Origin: Gemmiger gallinarum
Lineage (GTDB): Bacteria; Bacillota; Clostridia; Oscillospirales; Ruminococcaceae
Direction of reading: 5' to 3'
Assembly: GCF_014982805.1 (NCBI RefSeq)
Contig: NZ_JADCKC010000003.1
Coordinates: 674,359 to 738,358, forward strand
DNA: 64,000 bases
The position numbers and the translations under genes are program-made. Every line of letters begins with the position of its first letter. Position 1 is the stretch's first letter. The notes below the pieces were generated by a model, which saw only the letters and a list, made by a program, of their open reading frames with translations, had not been told where the DNA came from and did not search any database. Shown piece after piece: positions 45,332 to 54,018 of the stretch.

Positions 45332-46183
45332 TCAGGCTTTGCCGGCGGAACCGGAAAGCTCAATGATCTTTTTCACATCCTCGGCCAGGGCGTCGCTGGC
45401 GTACTGGCTCAGCTTCCAGCTGTGGCCCTGGTGATCCAGCTTCTCCAGAGCTTCCTGGTAGTGCTGGACGTACTTGTAGCGGATCTCGGTGCCGAAGTTG
45501 ATCTTGGCAACACCCAGCTTGATGGCATCCTTGACGATGCTCTCCTCCATGCCGGTGCAGCCGTGGAGCACCAGGGGAATATCGGTGAACTTGCGGACGT
45601 TTTCCAGCACGTCCAGGTGGATGTCCGGCTTGCCCTTGTAGTAGCCGTGGGCGTTGCCGATGCCGATGGCCAGGGTATCCGGCTGGCAGAGGGACAGGAA
45701 TTCGCGGACCTGCTCGGGGTCGGCAATGTTCTTGTTCTCCTGCACCACGCCGTTGTCCAGGCGCTGCAGCTCACCGATCTCGGCCTCCACCGGCACGCCG
45801 AAGCATCTGGCCACCTTGATGACCTCGTTGGTCATGGCGGCGTTTTCTTCAATGGGACGGGTGGAGCCGTCGATCATGACGCTGGTAAAGCCCAGCTTCA
45901 GGGCTTCCATGCAGATGTCGAAGTCGGCGCCGTGGTCCAGATGGATGGACACCGGCACATCCACCTTGTTGGCACACCACTTGGCCACTTCCACAAAGAA
46001 GTCGTTGCCGGAGTAAGCGCCGGTGGACACATAGTGGGCCAGGATCATGGGGCTGCGCATCTCCTGCGCCGCCTTGCAGCAGGCACGGATAATATCGTAG
46101 TTACCGCCCTGGGTGTTGATGGCCGGAACGGCATAGCCTTCGCGGGCTGCCTTTTTCATGGTTTCCAGATTTGTGGTCAGCAC
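45332..46183 (-). CDS. Class II ketose-bisphosphate aldolase (GatY/KbaY-like)
   Basis: Zinc aldolase of 283 residues cleaving a ketose (bis)phosphate to dihydroxyacetone phosphate and an aldehyde. Visible motifs are HLDHGADFDICMEAL (zinc histidine and catalytic Asp), TSVMIDGS, VEAEIGEL, GNAHGYYKGKPD, LHGCTGM and KINFGTEIR. The phosphate-binding HGGSG of typical enzymes reads HGCTG, and the THG histidine motif reads NAHG, so it is a divergent member. Tagatose-1,6-bisphosphate is the best guess from the neighbouring SIS and PFK genes. The start is GTG behind GGGG. Confidence 0.83.
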   Translation of the reverse strand: MLTTNLETMKKAAREGYAVPAINTQGGNYDIIRACCKAAQEMRSPMILAHYVSTGAYSGNDFFVEVAKWCANKVDVPVSIHLDHGADFDICMEALKLGFTSVMIDGSTRPIEENAAMTNEVIKVARCFGVPVEAEIGELQRLDNGVVQENKNIADPEQVREFLSLCQPDTLAIGIGNAHGYYKGKPDIHLDVLENVRKFTDIPLVLHGCTGMEESIVKDAIKLGVAKINFGTEIRYKYVQHYQEALEKLDHQGHSWKLSQYASDALAEDVKKIIELSGSAGKA

Positions 46184-46218
46184 AAAGCATTTCCCCTTTC
46201 GGTAATTTCAGAATCGGC

Positions 46219-47067
46219 TCAGCCCTTGACGGCTCCCGCCACAAGGCCCTTGACCATGTACTTTTGGAAGAAGAAGAACAGCAGGATCATGGGCAGCATG
46301 GCAACCACCGAGATGGTGTTGACCAGCGACCAGTCGTAGCTCAGCTCGCCCAGATACCGCAGCGCAATGCCGGTGGACAGGGTGCGCAGGGCATCGCTCT
46401 GGATGAGGGTGGCACAGTGGAGATAGTCGTCCCAGGTCATCAGGAAGGAGTAGATGCCCACGCTGAGCAGACCGGGTTTGACCAGGGGCAGGACCACCCT
46501 TGTCAGCACCTGGGGACGGGTGCAGCCGTCAATAATCGCTGCTTCCTCAATATCCCGGGGAATGCTGTCAAAGAAGGAGCTCATCAGCATGGTGGTAAAG
46601 GGCACCATGGCGCCCAGCAGGGCCAGCGTCAGGCCGGTGCGGGTGTTGAGCAGATGGACCTTGCCCATCAGACCATAGAGACTGATCATACGGCTGACCA
46701 CCGGGAACATCTGGCTGGCGTACAGGATGGCGGCCACCAGGCTGTTCCACTTGTAGTGGAAGCGGGACAGCACATAGCCGCCCAGCACAGCCAGCAGCGT
46801 GGTCAAAATGGCGGTAGCGCCTGAAACGATCAGATTGTTTTTATAGTAGACAAAGAACTCTGCATTTTCGGTAAACAGATTGATGTAAGCCTGAATGGAG
46901 GGATTCTGTGCAATGAAGGTAGGAGGATAAGCGTAAGCCTCCATATTGGTCTTGAAGCTGGTCAGCACCACCCAGTACAGGGGGAAGAGCAGCATCAGAA
47001 GAATGACGATGAGCACAAAATACCGGATGAACGCCGAGAGCCGTTTGGCTGCTTTTACACTTTTCAT
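46219..47067 (-). CDS. Carbohydrate ABC transporter permease (MalG type)
   Basis: Inner-membrane permease, 282 residues and six helices, of the CUT1 family. The EAA loop reads EEAAIIDGCTRPQVLTRVVLPLVKPG. It starts at the ATG 9 bases behind GAGGAGG; the more upstream ATG would place the ribosome site inside the coding region. It pairs with the MalF-type permease just upstream. No ATPase gene is in the operon, so a shared MsmK-type ATPase encoded elsewhere is presumed. Confidence 0.9.
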   Translation of the reverse strand: MKSVKAAKRLSAFIRYFVLIVILLMLLFPLYWVVLTSFKTNMEAYAYPPTFIAQNPSIQAYINLFTENAEFFVYYKNNLIVSGATAILTTLLAVLGGYVLSRFHYKWNSLVAAILYASQMFPVVSRMISLYGLMGKVHLLNTRTGLTLALLGAMVPFTTMLMSSFFDSIPRDIEEAAIIDGCTRPQVLTRVVLPLVKPGLLSVGIYSFLMTWDDYLHCATLIQSDALRTLSTGIALRYLGELSYDWSLVNTISVVAMLPMILLFFFFQKYMVKGLVAGAVKG

Positions 47068-47081
47068 GGGCGCATTCCTCC

Positions 47082-48020
47082 TCATGTGGTCTCGTTGTCG
47101 CCCATAAATTTATTATAAACGACAACGACAACGATCATCAACAGCATCCATACCGTTGTGACAGCGGCGCCGGAGCCCAGATTGTTGGAGACAAAGGCTT
47201 CGCGGTAGCTCAGGACGGCAAGTGTGGTGGTGGCGTTGTTGGGGCCGCCGCCGGTCATGGTCCAGATCAGGGGGAACTGCTTGAAGTTCTCGATGATGGC
47301 CATGCTCAAAACGACCTTGATAACGCTCTTCATGTAGGGCAGCGTAATGCGGAAAAAGCATACCCGGGCGCTGGCGCCGTCCATGGTGGCGGCTTCCTGG
47401 ATCTCGCCGGGGACATTCTGCAGGCCCGCCAGCAGAAGCAGGGTGGAAAGGGGTACCTGCTTCCACAGCGCCGCAATGGCAATGCCCAGCAGGGCGGTGG
47501 ATGGGCTGTTCAGCATGGCAAGATCCGTTACCTGACCAAAGGTCACCACGCTGACAATGTAGCGCATAAGTCCGTACTGGGGCTGGAAGATCCACATCCA
47601 GATCAAAGCCGAGATGACAGTGGGCACGCACCAGGGCGTCATCATGATGGAGCGGAAAAAGCGTGCGCATTTGATGTTGGAGTTGAGCACCAGTGCCAGC
47701 GCCATGCCCAGGATGAACTGCGCCACCACCACGATCAGGCAGAAGAGGAAGGTCTGCAGGATCGCCGGGCCAAGCTTGGAGTTGGTGAACAGCTTGATAT
47801 AGTTTTCAAAATTATTCCAGGTGCCGGGCTTGCCGGAGATGATGTTTTTCATCTTGTAATCCAGAAAGCTCTGGATGACCGAGTCCACAACCGGAACCAG
47901 AATAAAGACCGTCGTGACCAGGATCGTCGGCAGGATCAGAAGCACGGAAAAGATCGTGTCTCCCTGACGCTGGGTCAGAGTCCGGCCCCTGCGGATATTT
48001 TTAGCGGCGGAGAAAGCCAT
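47082..48020 (-). CDS. Carbohydrate ABC transporter permease (MalF type)
   Basis: Permease of 312 residues with six helices. The EAA loop reads QEAATMDGASARVCFFRITLPYM, and LNSNIKCARFFRSIMMTPWCVPTVISALIW is typical of MalF/UgpA proteins. It follows the solute-binding protein after a 150-base gap that holds a strong hairpin (48079-48110), and ends 15 bases before the second permease gene. Confidence 0.9.
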   Translation of the reverse strand: MAFSAAKNIRRGRTLTQRQGDTIFSVLLILPTILVTTVFILVPVVDSVIQSFLDYKMKNIISGKPGTWNNFENYIKLFTNSKLGPAILQTFLFCLIVVVAQFILGMALALVLNSNIKCARFFRSIMMTPWCVPTVISALIWMWIFQPQYGLMRYIVSVVTFGQVTDLAMLNSPSTALLGIAIAALWKQVPLSTLLLLAGLQNVPGEIQEAATMDGASARVCFFRITLPYMKSVIKVVLSMAIIENFKQFPLIWTMTGGGPNNATTTLAVLSYREAFVSNNLGSGAAVTTVWMLLMIVVVVVYNKFMGDNETT

Positions 48021-48078
48021 CTTGTTGCCCCCCATCTTACTGTAAAAGCGAATCGTTCTGCCTCTGCCGGCCGAAAGT

Positions 48079-48110
48079 CAGTGCCGGACCGGCTGCGCGG
48101 TCCGGCACTG
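48079..48110 (-). promoter_or_regulatory. Intercistronic hairpin between binding-protein and permease genes
   Basis: A perfect stem CAGTGCCGGACCG / CGGTCCGGCACTG without a T-run. It probably protects or partly terminates the upstream message so that more binding protein than permease is made. Confidence 0.6.
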
Positions 48111-48171
48111 AGCAGGTTTCGATCCGGCCGGGCCTGGCGGTGCCGGCACGGCAGGGTTTCCAGGGTTATGG

Positions 48172-49476
48172 TCAGCCGATGATGTTGGTGGCTGCCGTGC
48201 GGAATTCCTCAATGGCGGTATCCACATCGGTGCCGGTAACGGTCACTGCCTGGGCCAGGGTGCACAGTTCCAGGTTCAGGTCGTTCATGGCCGGGACGGA
48301 AGGTGCAGCCACCGCCTTGTCAATGGAGCCGAGAGAGCCCTGCAGAACCGGGTTGTCGGGCATGGACATGGTCTTGAGGGTGGGATAGCCGGGAACGATG
48401 TTGTTCAGGTAATCGCCCAGGACTTCATCGCTCATGAGGTACTCAGTGAGCTTGGCGCAGGCTGCGCGGTTGGCGTCGCCGTTGTCGCAGTAGAACAGCG
48501 TCTGGGTGGACAGCAGGGAGGCGCCTTCGCCGGAGCCGCCGGCCAGAGGATTGGCGGAAGCGGTCACGCTGAGGATGTCGGGGTTGATGTTCTCCACACC
48601 GGAGATGCCCCAGCTCTGGTCATAGTACATGGCCAGCTGGCCCAGAGCAAACAGGTTGCGCAGATCCTTCAGCTTGCAGTTTTCGGGGGTGTAGCCCTTC
48701 TCGTCCAGCTGCTTGAGCATTTCAAAGGTCTGCTTGAAGCCGTCGTTGTCGATGCTGAGCTGGCCGTCGGCGGTCAGGACCTCGCCGCCGAAATTGAAGA
48801 TCATCGAGTTGATGGCCGAGCCGGAGATCGCCACCGACGCCGTGGTCTGACCAAAGGGATAGATGGCGTTGCCGTCTTCGGTGGTCATGCCGCTGATCTT
48901 TTCGCAGGCGGCCAGCAGCTCGTCATAGGTGGTGGGGACAGACTCCACACCGGCCTTTTGCAGGATGTCGGTGTTGTAGTAGAGGATAAAGGGAGACATG
49001 TACATGGGCAGCGTATAGATCTCGCCGTCCACCATGCTGGCTTCCAGCGAGTTTTCGTAGAAGCCGTCCAGATATTCCTGGCTGAGAACATCGGTAACAG
49101 GGATGATCAGGCCGGAATCCACCAGACTGGAAGTCCAGGTGCCCTCGCCGAAGATCATGTCCACCTTGTCGCCGCCGCCCGCCATGGTGGTGACGGTGCT
49201 GACGATGTCGGCATAGGGTGCGGTGACCCATTCGATGGTAATGTCGGGGTTTTCCGCCTCAAAGCCGGTCTTGACGCCCTCCCAGAATTCGGTGTAGGCA
49301 TCCTCCAGCAGGGCATAGTTTGCAAACTTGATGGTCACCTTTTCGCCGGAGCTCGTCTCGGCGGTACCGGACGCCTGGGATGTGGAGCCGGAATCGGTGC
49401 CCCCGGAACAGGCGGTCAGGCTGAAAGCCATGACGGCCGCCATGGCGGCTGCGGTCCATTTCATCTGCTTCTTCAT
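48172..49476 (-). CDS. Carbohydrate ABC transporter substrate-binding lipoprotein
   Basis: A 434-residue CUT1-type binding protein. Signal peptide with lipobox LTAC (Cys23), a Ser/Thr/Gly linker and the family-1 solute-binding fold (VTIKFANYALLEDAYTEFWEGV, MYYDQSWGISG). It is the first gene of the operon binding-protein, permease, permease, aldolase, TSUP exporter and SIS protein. The ATG follows AAGGAGG. The ligand is unknown; an amino sugar or its glycoside is inferred from the downstream enzymes and the nagA gene of the same regulon. Confidence 0.88.
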   Translation of the reverse strand: MKKQMKWTAAAMAAVMAFSLTACSGGTDSGSTSQASGTAETSSGEKVTIKFANYALLEDAYTEFWEGVKTGFEAENPDITIEWVTAPYADIVSTVTTMAGGGDKVDMIFGEGTWTSSLVDSGLIIPVTDVLSQEYLDGFYENSLEASMVDGEIYTLPMYMSPFILYYNTDILQKAGVESVPTTYDELLAACEKISGMTTEDGNAIYPFGQTTASVAISGSAINSMIFNFGGEVLTADGQLSIDNDGFKQTFEMLKQLDEKGYTPENCKLKDLRNLFALGQLAMYYDQSWGISGVENINPDILSVTASANPLAGGSGEGASLLSTQTLFYCDNGDANRAACAKLTEYLMSDEVLGDYLNNIVPGYPTLKTMSMPDNPVLQGSLGSIDKAVAAPSVPAMNDLNLELCTLAQAVTVTGTDVDTAIEEFRTAATNIIG

Positions 49477-49547
49477 GTGAGATCCTCCTTTTTGATGATT
49501 GCATATCCATTCTCCCCCGTTTTCGGGCGGAGACAATCCACAGTCAC

Positions 49548-49563
49548 TTTACACGTGTGTACA
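49548..49563. promoter_or_regulatory. LacI-type operator, site B
   Basis: TTTACACGTGTGTACA, sharing the ACACGTGT core with site A at 51257. It is 70-85 bases upstream of the binding-protein start, within the leader and between a weak TTGAAA and TAAAGT. Confidence 0.6.
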
Positions 49564-49644
49564 TGGCTTTCAAAAGTTGCCGCCGTTTCTGTGCCTGTTG
49601 CGCAAGTCAGGCTTTTCCGGGATAAGCGGCGGCTTCCGTTTTGT

Positions 49645-49660
49645 ACATTCGTGTGTATTT
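49645..49660. promoter_or_regulatory. LacI-type operator-like site D
   Basis: ACATTCGTGTGTATTT matches the CGTGTGTAT half of site A read on the opposite strand. It is in the long leader of the binding-protein gene. Confidence 0.4.
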
Positions 49661-49749
49661 CTGCGATAAGAAATGCTCGCGTGTCATCTCAGCCATATCG
49701 TTGGGGCAAATGTACCTTGCCTTTGGGGTAGGATTGCAAGATACCGGGA

Positions 49750-49764
49750 TGTACACACGAGTTT
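49750..49764. promoter_or_regulatory. LacI-type operator, site C
   Basis: TGTACACACGAGTTT, the same TACACACG half as sites A and E, begins about 10 bases downstream of the transcription start expected from the promoter at 49781-49809. Confidence 0.5.
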
Positions 49765-49780
49765 CTGTCTCGTTGTCTCA

Positions 49781-49809
49781 ATTATACCGATTCCCTTTTC
49801 ATTCGTCAA
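49781..49809 (-). promoter_or_regulatory. Promoter of the ABC sugar operon
   Basis: Minus strand TTGACG (49804-49809), 17-base spacer, TATAAT (49781-49786). The leader to the binding-protein gene is about 300 bases and holds operator-like sites C, D and B. No further gene was seen in the 559-base gap 49477-50035. Confidence 0.87.
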
Positions 49810-49963
49810 CAATTTTTGTTATTTTTGTCGCAACTCACAAATCCGCTCTTTTGCTTTGGTCAAATCCACGGGATTTTCGGCACCTGGCCCCGGCCGCTCA
49901 CGTTTCTGCGCCGGCGGCAGGTATGGACAACGGCGAAGTATGCCGCAGCCTTTGATTGACGTA

Positions 49964-50000
49964 TAAAAAAGCCCGGGCGCTCTGCAGGGAACCGCCCGGA
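49964..50000 (-). terminator. Terminator of the LacI-family regulator gene
   Basis: CCGGGCG / CGCCCGG stem (49973-49999) followed on the minus strand by TTTTTTATAC. Confidence 0.78.
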
Positions 50001-50035
50001 CAATCTTCTGTTTGGAGATGAAATCCGCAATTTTC

Positions 50036-51028
50036 TCAGGCACTCTCCCGCCGGATCAGACGGGTGTGGAATTCCTGAGGTGCGGGTACCTCCCCGCCGT
50101 TGAGCATCTGGTCCAGCATGGCCACCGCAGCCTTGCCGATGGAATCCCGCTGGATCTCAATGCTTGTCATGGTGGGGCGCATATACTGGCTCAGGCTGGA
50201 ATTGTCAAAGCCCACCACCGCAATGTCCTGGGGCACCCGCAGCCCGATGTCCATAACCGCCTGCATGGCAATGCAGGCCACCTTGTCACTGCGGCCCAGA
50301 ATGGCATCCACCTGATGATTGCAGCAGTATTCCGCCACGGCATGGGCAGTCTGGGCGGGGTCAATACATCCGGTGATCACGTGGGTGGGCAGGCCCCGGG
50401 CCTCCATCTCATCAAAGTAGCCGTGGAGACGGTAATCGCTGCGGTCGCTGAAGTGCCCCCGTCCCGAAAAGCGGTCCACGTATACAATGTGTTTGCGGCC
50501 CTGCTCCGCCAGATAGCTTACGCCGTCCCGGGCGCCGCCGTACAGTCCCGTCTGAATGACGGCCGTGCCGGACAGGTCCTTATAATCGCGGTTTTGCAGC
50601 ACCACCACCGCGATCCCCACATCCACAAAGCGATGGATGTAGGCCTCCGGAATGCTCAGTGAGCTGACAATGATGCCGTCACACTGACGGCTGATGATCT
50701 GTTCCACAAAATCATCATCATTGCGGTTGGAGATCAGGCTGATCAGATAGCCCTTGTCATAGGCATAGTGGTCCATCACGGCGATCAGCTGGCTGAAGTG
50801 CTCGGTGCTGATGTTGTCTGCAATAAAGACAATATGGTTGGTCTTTTTGCCCTTGAGGGCCCGGGCAATGCTGTTGGGGTGGTAGTTGAGCTCTTTCACT
50901 GCCTGCAGAACCCGTTCCCGCTTGTTTTTGTCCACATAACGGTTATTGTTCAATACATAAGAGACGATCGTTTCGCTCACACCGGCCCGCTGGGCGACAT
51001 CCTTTCTGGTAACCATCCCTCTGGTCAT
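50036..51028 (-). CDS. LacI-family transcriptional regulator
   Basis: A 330-residue repressor. The N-terminal helix-turn-helix (TRKDVAQRAGVSETIVSYVLNNN) and hinge helix (SIARALKG) are followed by a periplasmic-binding-protein-like effector domain (about 60-330; AVVGFDNSSLSQYMRPTMTSIEI). It lies between the two arms it is thought to control, and palindromes with an ACACGTGT core are found at all three promoters of the locus. The ATG is behind AAGGAG with 10 bases of spacing. The inducer is unknown, probably a phosphorylated or free sugar of the pathway. Confidence 0.92.
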   Translation of the reverse strand: MTRGMVTRKDVAQRAGVSETIVSYVLNNNRYVDKNKRERVLQAVKELNYHPNSIARALKGKKTNHIVFIADNISTEHFSQLIAVMDHYAYDKGYLISLISNRNDDDFVEQIISRQCDGIIVSSLSIPEAYIHRFVDVGIAVVVLQNRDYKDLSGTAVIQTGLYGGARDGVSYLAEQGRKHIVYVDRFSGRGHFSDRSDYRLHGYFDEMEARGLPTHVITGCIDPAQTAHAVAEYCCNHQVDAILGRSDKVACIAMQAVMDIGLRVPQDIAVVGFDNSSLSQYMRPTMTSIEIQRDSIGKAAVAMLDQMLNGGEVPAPQEFHTRLIRRESA

Positions 51029-51071
51029 TTTCGCCTGCTCCTTCGCCCTTTTTAAAGGATTTTCTCTTGTT

Positions 51072-51101
51072 TAGTATACCACATATTTCCTTGCCCGGGC
51101 A
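51072..51101 (-). promoter_or_regulatory. Promoter of the LacI-family gene
   Basis: Minus strand TTGCCC (51096-51101), 18-base spacer, TATACT (51072-51077). Confidence 0.6.
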
Positions 51102-51212
51102 ACAGCTTTGCACTGCGTGTTTGTGTGGCCGCCACGGCTTTGGCGTTTTGCCCAATCTTTTTGTTCTTTTTTGTCGGGGCAGCCAAATCTGCACCGTTTG
51201 CCGCTCCTTCCT

Positions 51213-51241
51213 TTGACAGGGTGCAAGGCAGCGGCTATAAT
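51213..51241 (+). promoter_or_regulatory. Consensus promoter of the isomerase-PFK operon
   Basis: Perfect TTGACA (51213-51218), 17-base spacer, perfect TATAAT (51236-51241). Such strength implies tight repression, matching operator site A just downstream. Confidence 0.93.
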
Positions 51242-51256
51242 GGAAGCAACAATATT

Positions 51257-51272
51257 ATACACACGTGTTTAT
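51257..51272. promoter_or_regulatory. LacI-type operator, site A
   Basis: ATACACACGTGTTTAT, a near-palindrome centred on ACACGTGT, at about +9 to +24 of the transcript from the consensus promoter. Confidence 0.7.
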
Positions 51273-51323
51273 CCTTATGCAACTGTCATCTTTCCTTCCC
51301 AAACAGAAAAGGAGTGAACTGTT

Positions 51324-52703
51324 ATGGTAAAAGCCAAACTGAACGTCGGATTTGTGGCCACCCTGTCCGGCCGCTGGCCCCGGGAGCGCCCGCAGAAACT
51401 GCAGACCTTGTACGGCGACTGGGCCGAGCGGGAACTGACCGGCGTCAACGTGGTGCGTTATCCCCAGATCGTTACCAACACCGACGAAGCCGCCGCCTGC
51501 GCGGACTACCTGCGGGCCCACCAGGTGGACGTGGTGCTGCTGGTCATCGGCGCTTTCACCGGCGACGACGTGGGCTGCAAGCTGTCCCAGGAACTGGGCA
51601 AGCCCATCCTGCTCTGGGCCACCCACGAGGCCCCCTTTGTCCGCCAGGAACGGCTGTGGGCCAACGCCATGTGCGGCGCCATGATGAACAATGCCGCCAT
51701 CAAGCGCATCGGCGGCGAGTGCTGGCCGGTCTACGGCGATCTGGATGAGCCGGAAGTCTGTGCCCGGGTCAAGACCCTCATCGCCGCCTGCTCCGCCAAA
51801 AAGAAGCTGGCCAACACCAGCCTGGGCCTGCTGGGCTACCGCCCTACTGCCTTCTATAACTGCTCGTTTGACGAAATGACCATCCGCCGCCTGTTCGGCA
51901 TCCGCATGGAAGGCACCGAGCTCAAGCTGGTCTTTGACCGTATGGCCCAGCTGGACGCCGATGCCGTCCATGCCGACATGGACAAGGTCCGGACACAGTT
52001 CGGCCTGGACAAGCTGCCCCGTCTGCCTGACGAGGACCGCAACCTGTCCGAGGAAAATCTGGAAAACCACAGCCGCACCTATCTGGCGCTGAAAGAAATG
52101 ATCCCCGAGTTCGGCTATGACTACTGCACCATCAAGTGCTGGCCCGAGATGGGCGCCGTCAAGTGCCAGCCCTGCGGCGTGCTCAGCCGCCTGGCCGACG
52201 ACGGCATCAGCGTCATCTGCGAGGGCGACGTGGACGCCGGTATCGGCACCATCATCGAGCGGGAAATGACCGGCCAGCCCACCTTTGTGGCCGATATGAT
52301 CAACATGGACAAGCAGGCCAACACCCTGACCTTCTGGCACTGCGGCAACGCACCGCTCAGCCTGTACGACATGTCCGACGGCCTGGAGCTGCGCAACCAT
52401 CCCCTCATCGGCAACGGCAGCGCCTTCTGGGGCGTGCTCAAGCCGGGCAAGGTCACGGTGGTCCGCGCCAGCGTCATTGACGGGCAGTATCATCTGGTCG
52501 TCCTGCGGGGCGAGGCCGTCCCCACCAAGCGCAACACCCGGGGCACCATGGTCAACGTCCGGGTGGCCCGCCCGGTGGAGGAGGTCGCCCGGGATATCTT
52601 CGACAAGGGTATCGCCCATCATTACAGTCTGGTCTGGGATGACATCGGCGACGCCGTGGTCCAGCTGGGCCGCCTGCTGCACATTCCCGTCATCGAACTG
52701 TAA
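51324..52703 (+). CDS. L-fucose/L-arabinose isomerase-fold protein
   Basis: A 459-residue protein of the FucI/AraA-like superfamily, which interconverts aldoses and ketoses with Mn2+. The metal and catalytic region is recognisable: ICEGDVDAGIGTIIEREMTGQP, FVADMINMDKQANTLTFWHCGNAP, and a Cys-rich CQPCGVLSRL before it. The N-terminal half has LLVIGAFTGDDVGCKLSQELGKPILLWATHEAP. It is clearly not one of the classical FucI or AraA enzymes, so its sugar cannot be named. It is the first gene of a two-gene operon with a PFK, behind a consensus promoter with a LacI-type operator, and has AAAAGGAG before its ATG. Confidence 0.75.
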   Translation: MVKAKLNVGFVATLSGRWPRERPQKLQTLYGDWAERELTGVNVVRYPQIVTNTDEAAACADYLRAHQVDVVLLVIGAFTGDDVGCKLSQELGKPILLWATHEAPFVRQERLWANAMCGAMMNNAAIKRIGGECWPVYGDLDEPEVCARVKTLIAACSAKKKLANTSLGLLGYRPTAFYNCSFDEMTIRRLFGIRMEGTELKLVFDRMAQLDADAVHADMDKVRTQFGLDKLPRLPDEDRNLSEENLENHSRTYLALKEMIPEFGYDYCTIKCWPEMGAVKCQPCGVLSRLADDGISVICEGDVDAGIGTIIEREMTGQPTFVADMINMDKQANTLTFWHCGNAPLSLYDMSDGLELRNHPLIGNGSAFWGVLKPGKVTVVRASVIDGQYHLVVLRGEAVPTKRNTRGTMVNVRVARPVEEVARDIFDKGIAHHYSLVWDDIGDAVVQLGRLLHIPVIEL

Positions 52704-52718
52704 AGGAGGAACATCGTC

Positions 52719-53900
52719 ATGTCCAACGCCCTGATCGTCCACGGCGGCGCCCCCACTGCCGTCATCAACGCCTCGCTCTACGGTGCGGTGACCGAGGCCC
52801 GCAAGCATCCCGAGATCGAGCATTTCTATGCCGCCATCGGCGGGTCCGGCGCCGTGCTCAAGGAGCACTTTCTGGACCTGTTCACCGCCCCGAAGGAGGA
52901 GCTGGAGCTTTTGCTCCACACCCCCGGCAGCGCCATCGGCACCAGCCGCGACCCGCTGGAGACTGAGGACTACGACCAGATGGCCCGGGTCATTGCCCGC
53001 CACAACATCCGGTATGTCTTTTTCACCGGCGGCAACGGCAGCATGGACACCTGCGGCAAGGTGTATCAGGCCTGCTGCCGGGCCGGGGTGGACGTGAATG
53101 TTGTGGGCATCCCCAAGACCATCGACAACGACATTTCTGTCACCGACCATGCCCCCGGTTTTGCCAGCGCGGCCCGGTATATTGCCGAGACCACCGCCGA
53201 GATCAGCCAGGATGTCCGGGGCCTGCCCATCCACGTCTGTGTCATCGAGGCCATGGGCCGCAACGCAGGCTGGATCGCCGCGGCTTCGGCCCTGGCCCGC
53301 AGCGGAGACGGCGACGGCCCCGACCTGATCTACCTGCCTGAAGTTCCCTTTGACGAAGATGCCTTCCTGACGGAGGTGGAGCGTCTGCACCGGGAGAAAG
53401 GCGGCGTGGTTGTGGTGGCCAGCGAGGGCCTGCGCAAGGCCGACGGCGAACCCATCGTGGAGCCCATCTTCCAGGTGGGCCGTGCGGTGTACTACGGCGA
53501 TGTGTCCGCCCATCTGGCCAATCTGGTCATCCGCAAGCTGGGCATCAAGGCCCGCAGTGAGAAACCCGGCATTGCCGGGCGTGCCAGTGCGGCCTATCAG
53601 TCCCGCCTGGACCGTGACGAAGCGGTGGAGGCAGGCAGCACCGCCGTGCGCGCCGCCGTGGAAGGCAAAAACGGCGTCATGGTGGGCTTCCGCCGCCTTC
53701 CCGGGGAGGAATACCGCGCCGAGACCATCCTGATCCCCATTGAGGAGGTCATGCTCCACGAGCGCACCATGCCCAGGGAGTTCATTGCCGAAAACGGCCA
53801 CGATGTCACCCAGGCCTTCATCGACTGGTGCCGTCCCCTGCTGGGCGAGCCGGTGCGCAGGTATGTCACCTTCAAGAACCGGCCCCTGTCGGTTGATTGA
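52719..53900 (+). CDS. Phosphofructokinase family sugar-phosphate kinase (PPi-type signature)
   Basis: A 393-residue PFK. Landmarks are GGAPTAVINAS at the N-terminus, FFTGGNGSMDTCGKV (nucleotide or PPi loop), IPKTIDNDI and EAMGRNAGWIAAASAL. The lysine in PKTIDND is the mark of pyrophosphate-dependent enzymes. It may phosphorylate tagatose- or fructose-6-phosphate to feed the class II aldolase encoded in the other arm of the locus. AGGAGG precedes the ATG; the gene begins 15 bases after the isomerase stop. Confidence 0.83.
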   Translation: MSNALIVHGGAPTAVINASLYGAVTEARKHPEIEHFYAAIGGSGAVLKEHFLDLFTAPKEELELLLHTPGSAIGTSRDPLETEDYDQMARVIARHNIRYVFFTGGNGSMDTCGKVYQACCRAGVDVNVVGIPKTIDNDISVTDHAPGFASAARYIAETTAEISQDVRGLPIHVCVIEAMGRNAGWIAAASALARSGDGDGPDLIYLPEVPFDEDAFLTEVERLHREKGGVVVVASEGLRKADGEPIVEPIFQVGRAVYYGDVSAHLANLVIRKLGIKARSEKPGIAGRASAAYQSRLDRDEAVEAGSTAVRAAVEGKNGVMVGFRRLPGEEYRAETILIPIEEVMLHERTMPREFIAENGHDVTQAFIDWCRPLLGEPVRRYVTFKNRPLSVD

Positions 53901-53940
53901 GCGTTTCTCTTCCTTTCTATACAGCCGGTTGCCGGACAAA

Positions 53941-53986
53941 AGCCGGGCGGCGCCTCCCCGCGGGGAGGTGCCGCCCGGCTTTGTTA
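53941..53986. terminator. Bidirectional terminator between PFK and nagA
   Basis: A 19-base stem AGCCGGGCGGCGCCTCCCC / GGGGAGGTGCCGCCCGGCT with one mismatch. It is followed by TTTGTTATTTG on the plus strand and CTTTTGTCC on the minus. Confidence 0.88.
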
Positions 53987-54018
53987 TTTGTACGTTCTTC
54001 CGGGATGGACAGGGTCCC

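Noticed and set aside
43537..53900. Sulfoquinovose breakdown pathway (isomerase, kinase, aldolase, TauE/SafE exporter)
   Set aside because: The four roles are present by family, but no sulfoquinovosidase and no sulfolactaldehyde dehydrogenase or reductase is in the locus, and nagA plus a SIS protein point to an amino sugar. Left as an alternative within the pathway finding.
51255..53939. An 894-codon open frame on the minus strand opposite the isomerase and PFK genes
   Set aside because: It is antisense to two well-supported enzymes, has a composition typical of mirror frames in GC-rich DNA (runs of Gly, His, Gln, Val) and no recognisable domain. The same applies to long antisense frames opposite cotH, xdhA, xpk, araA and the DUF362 gene.
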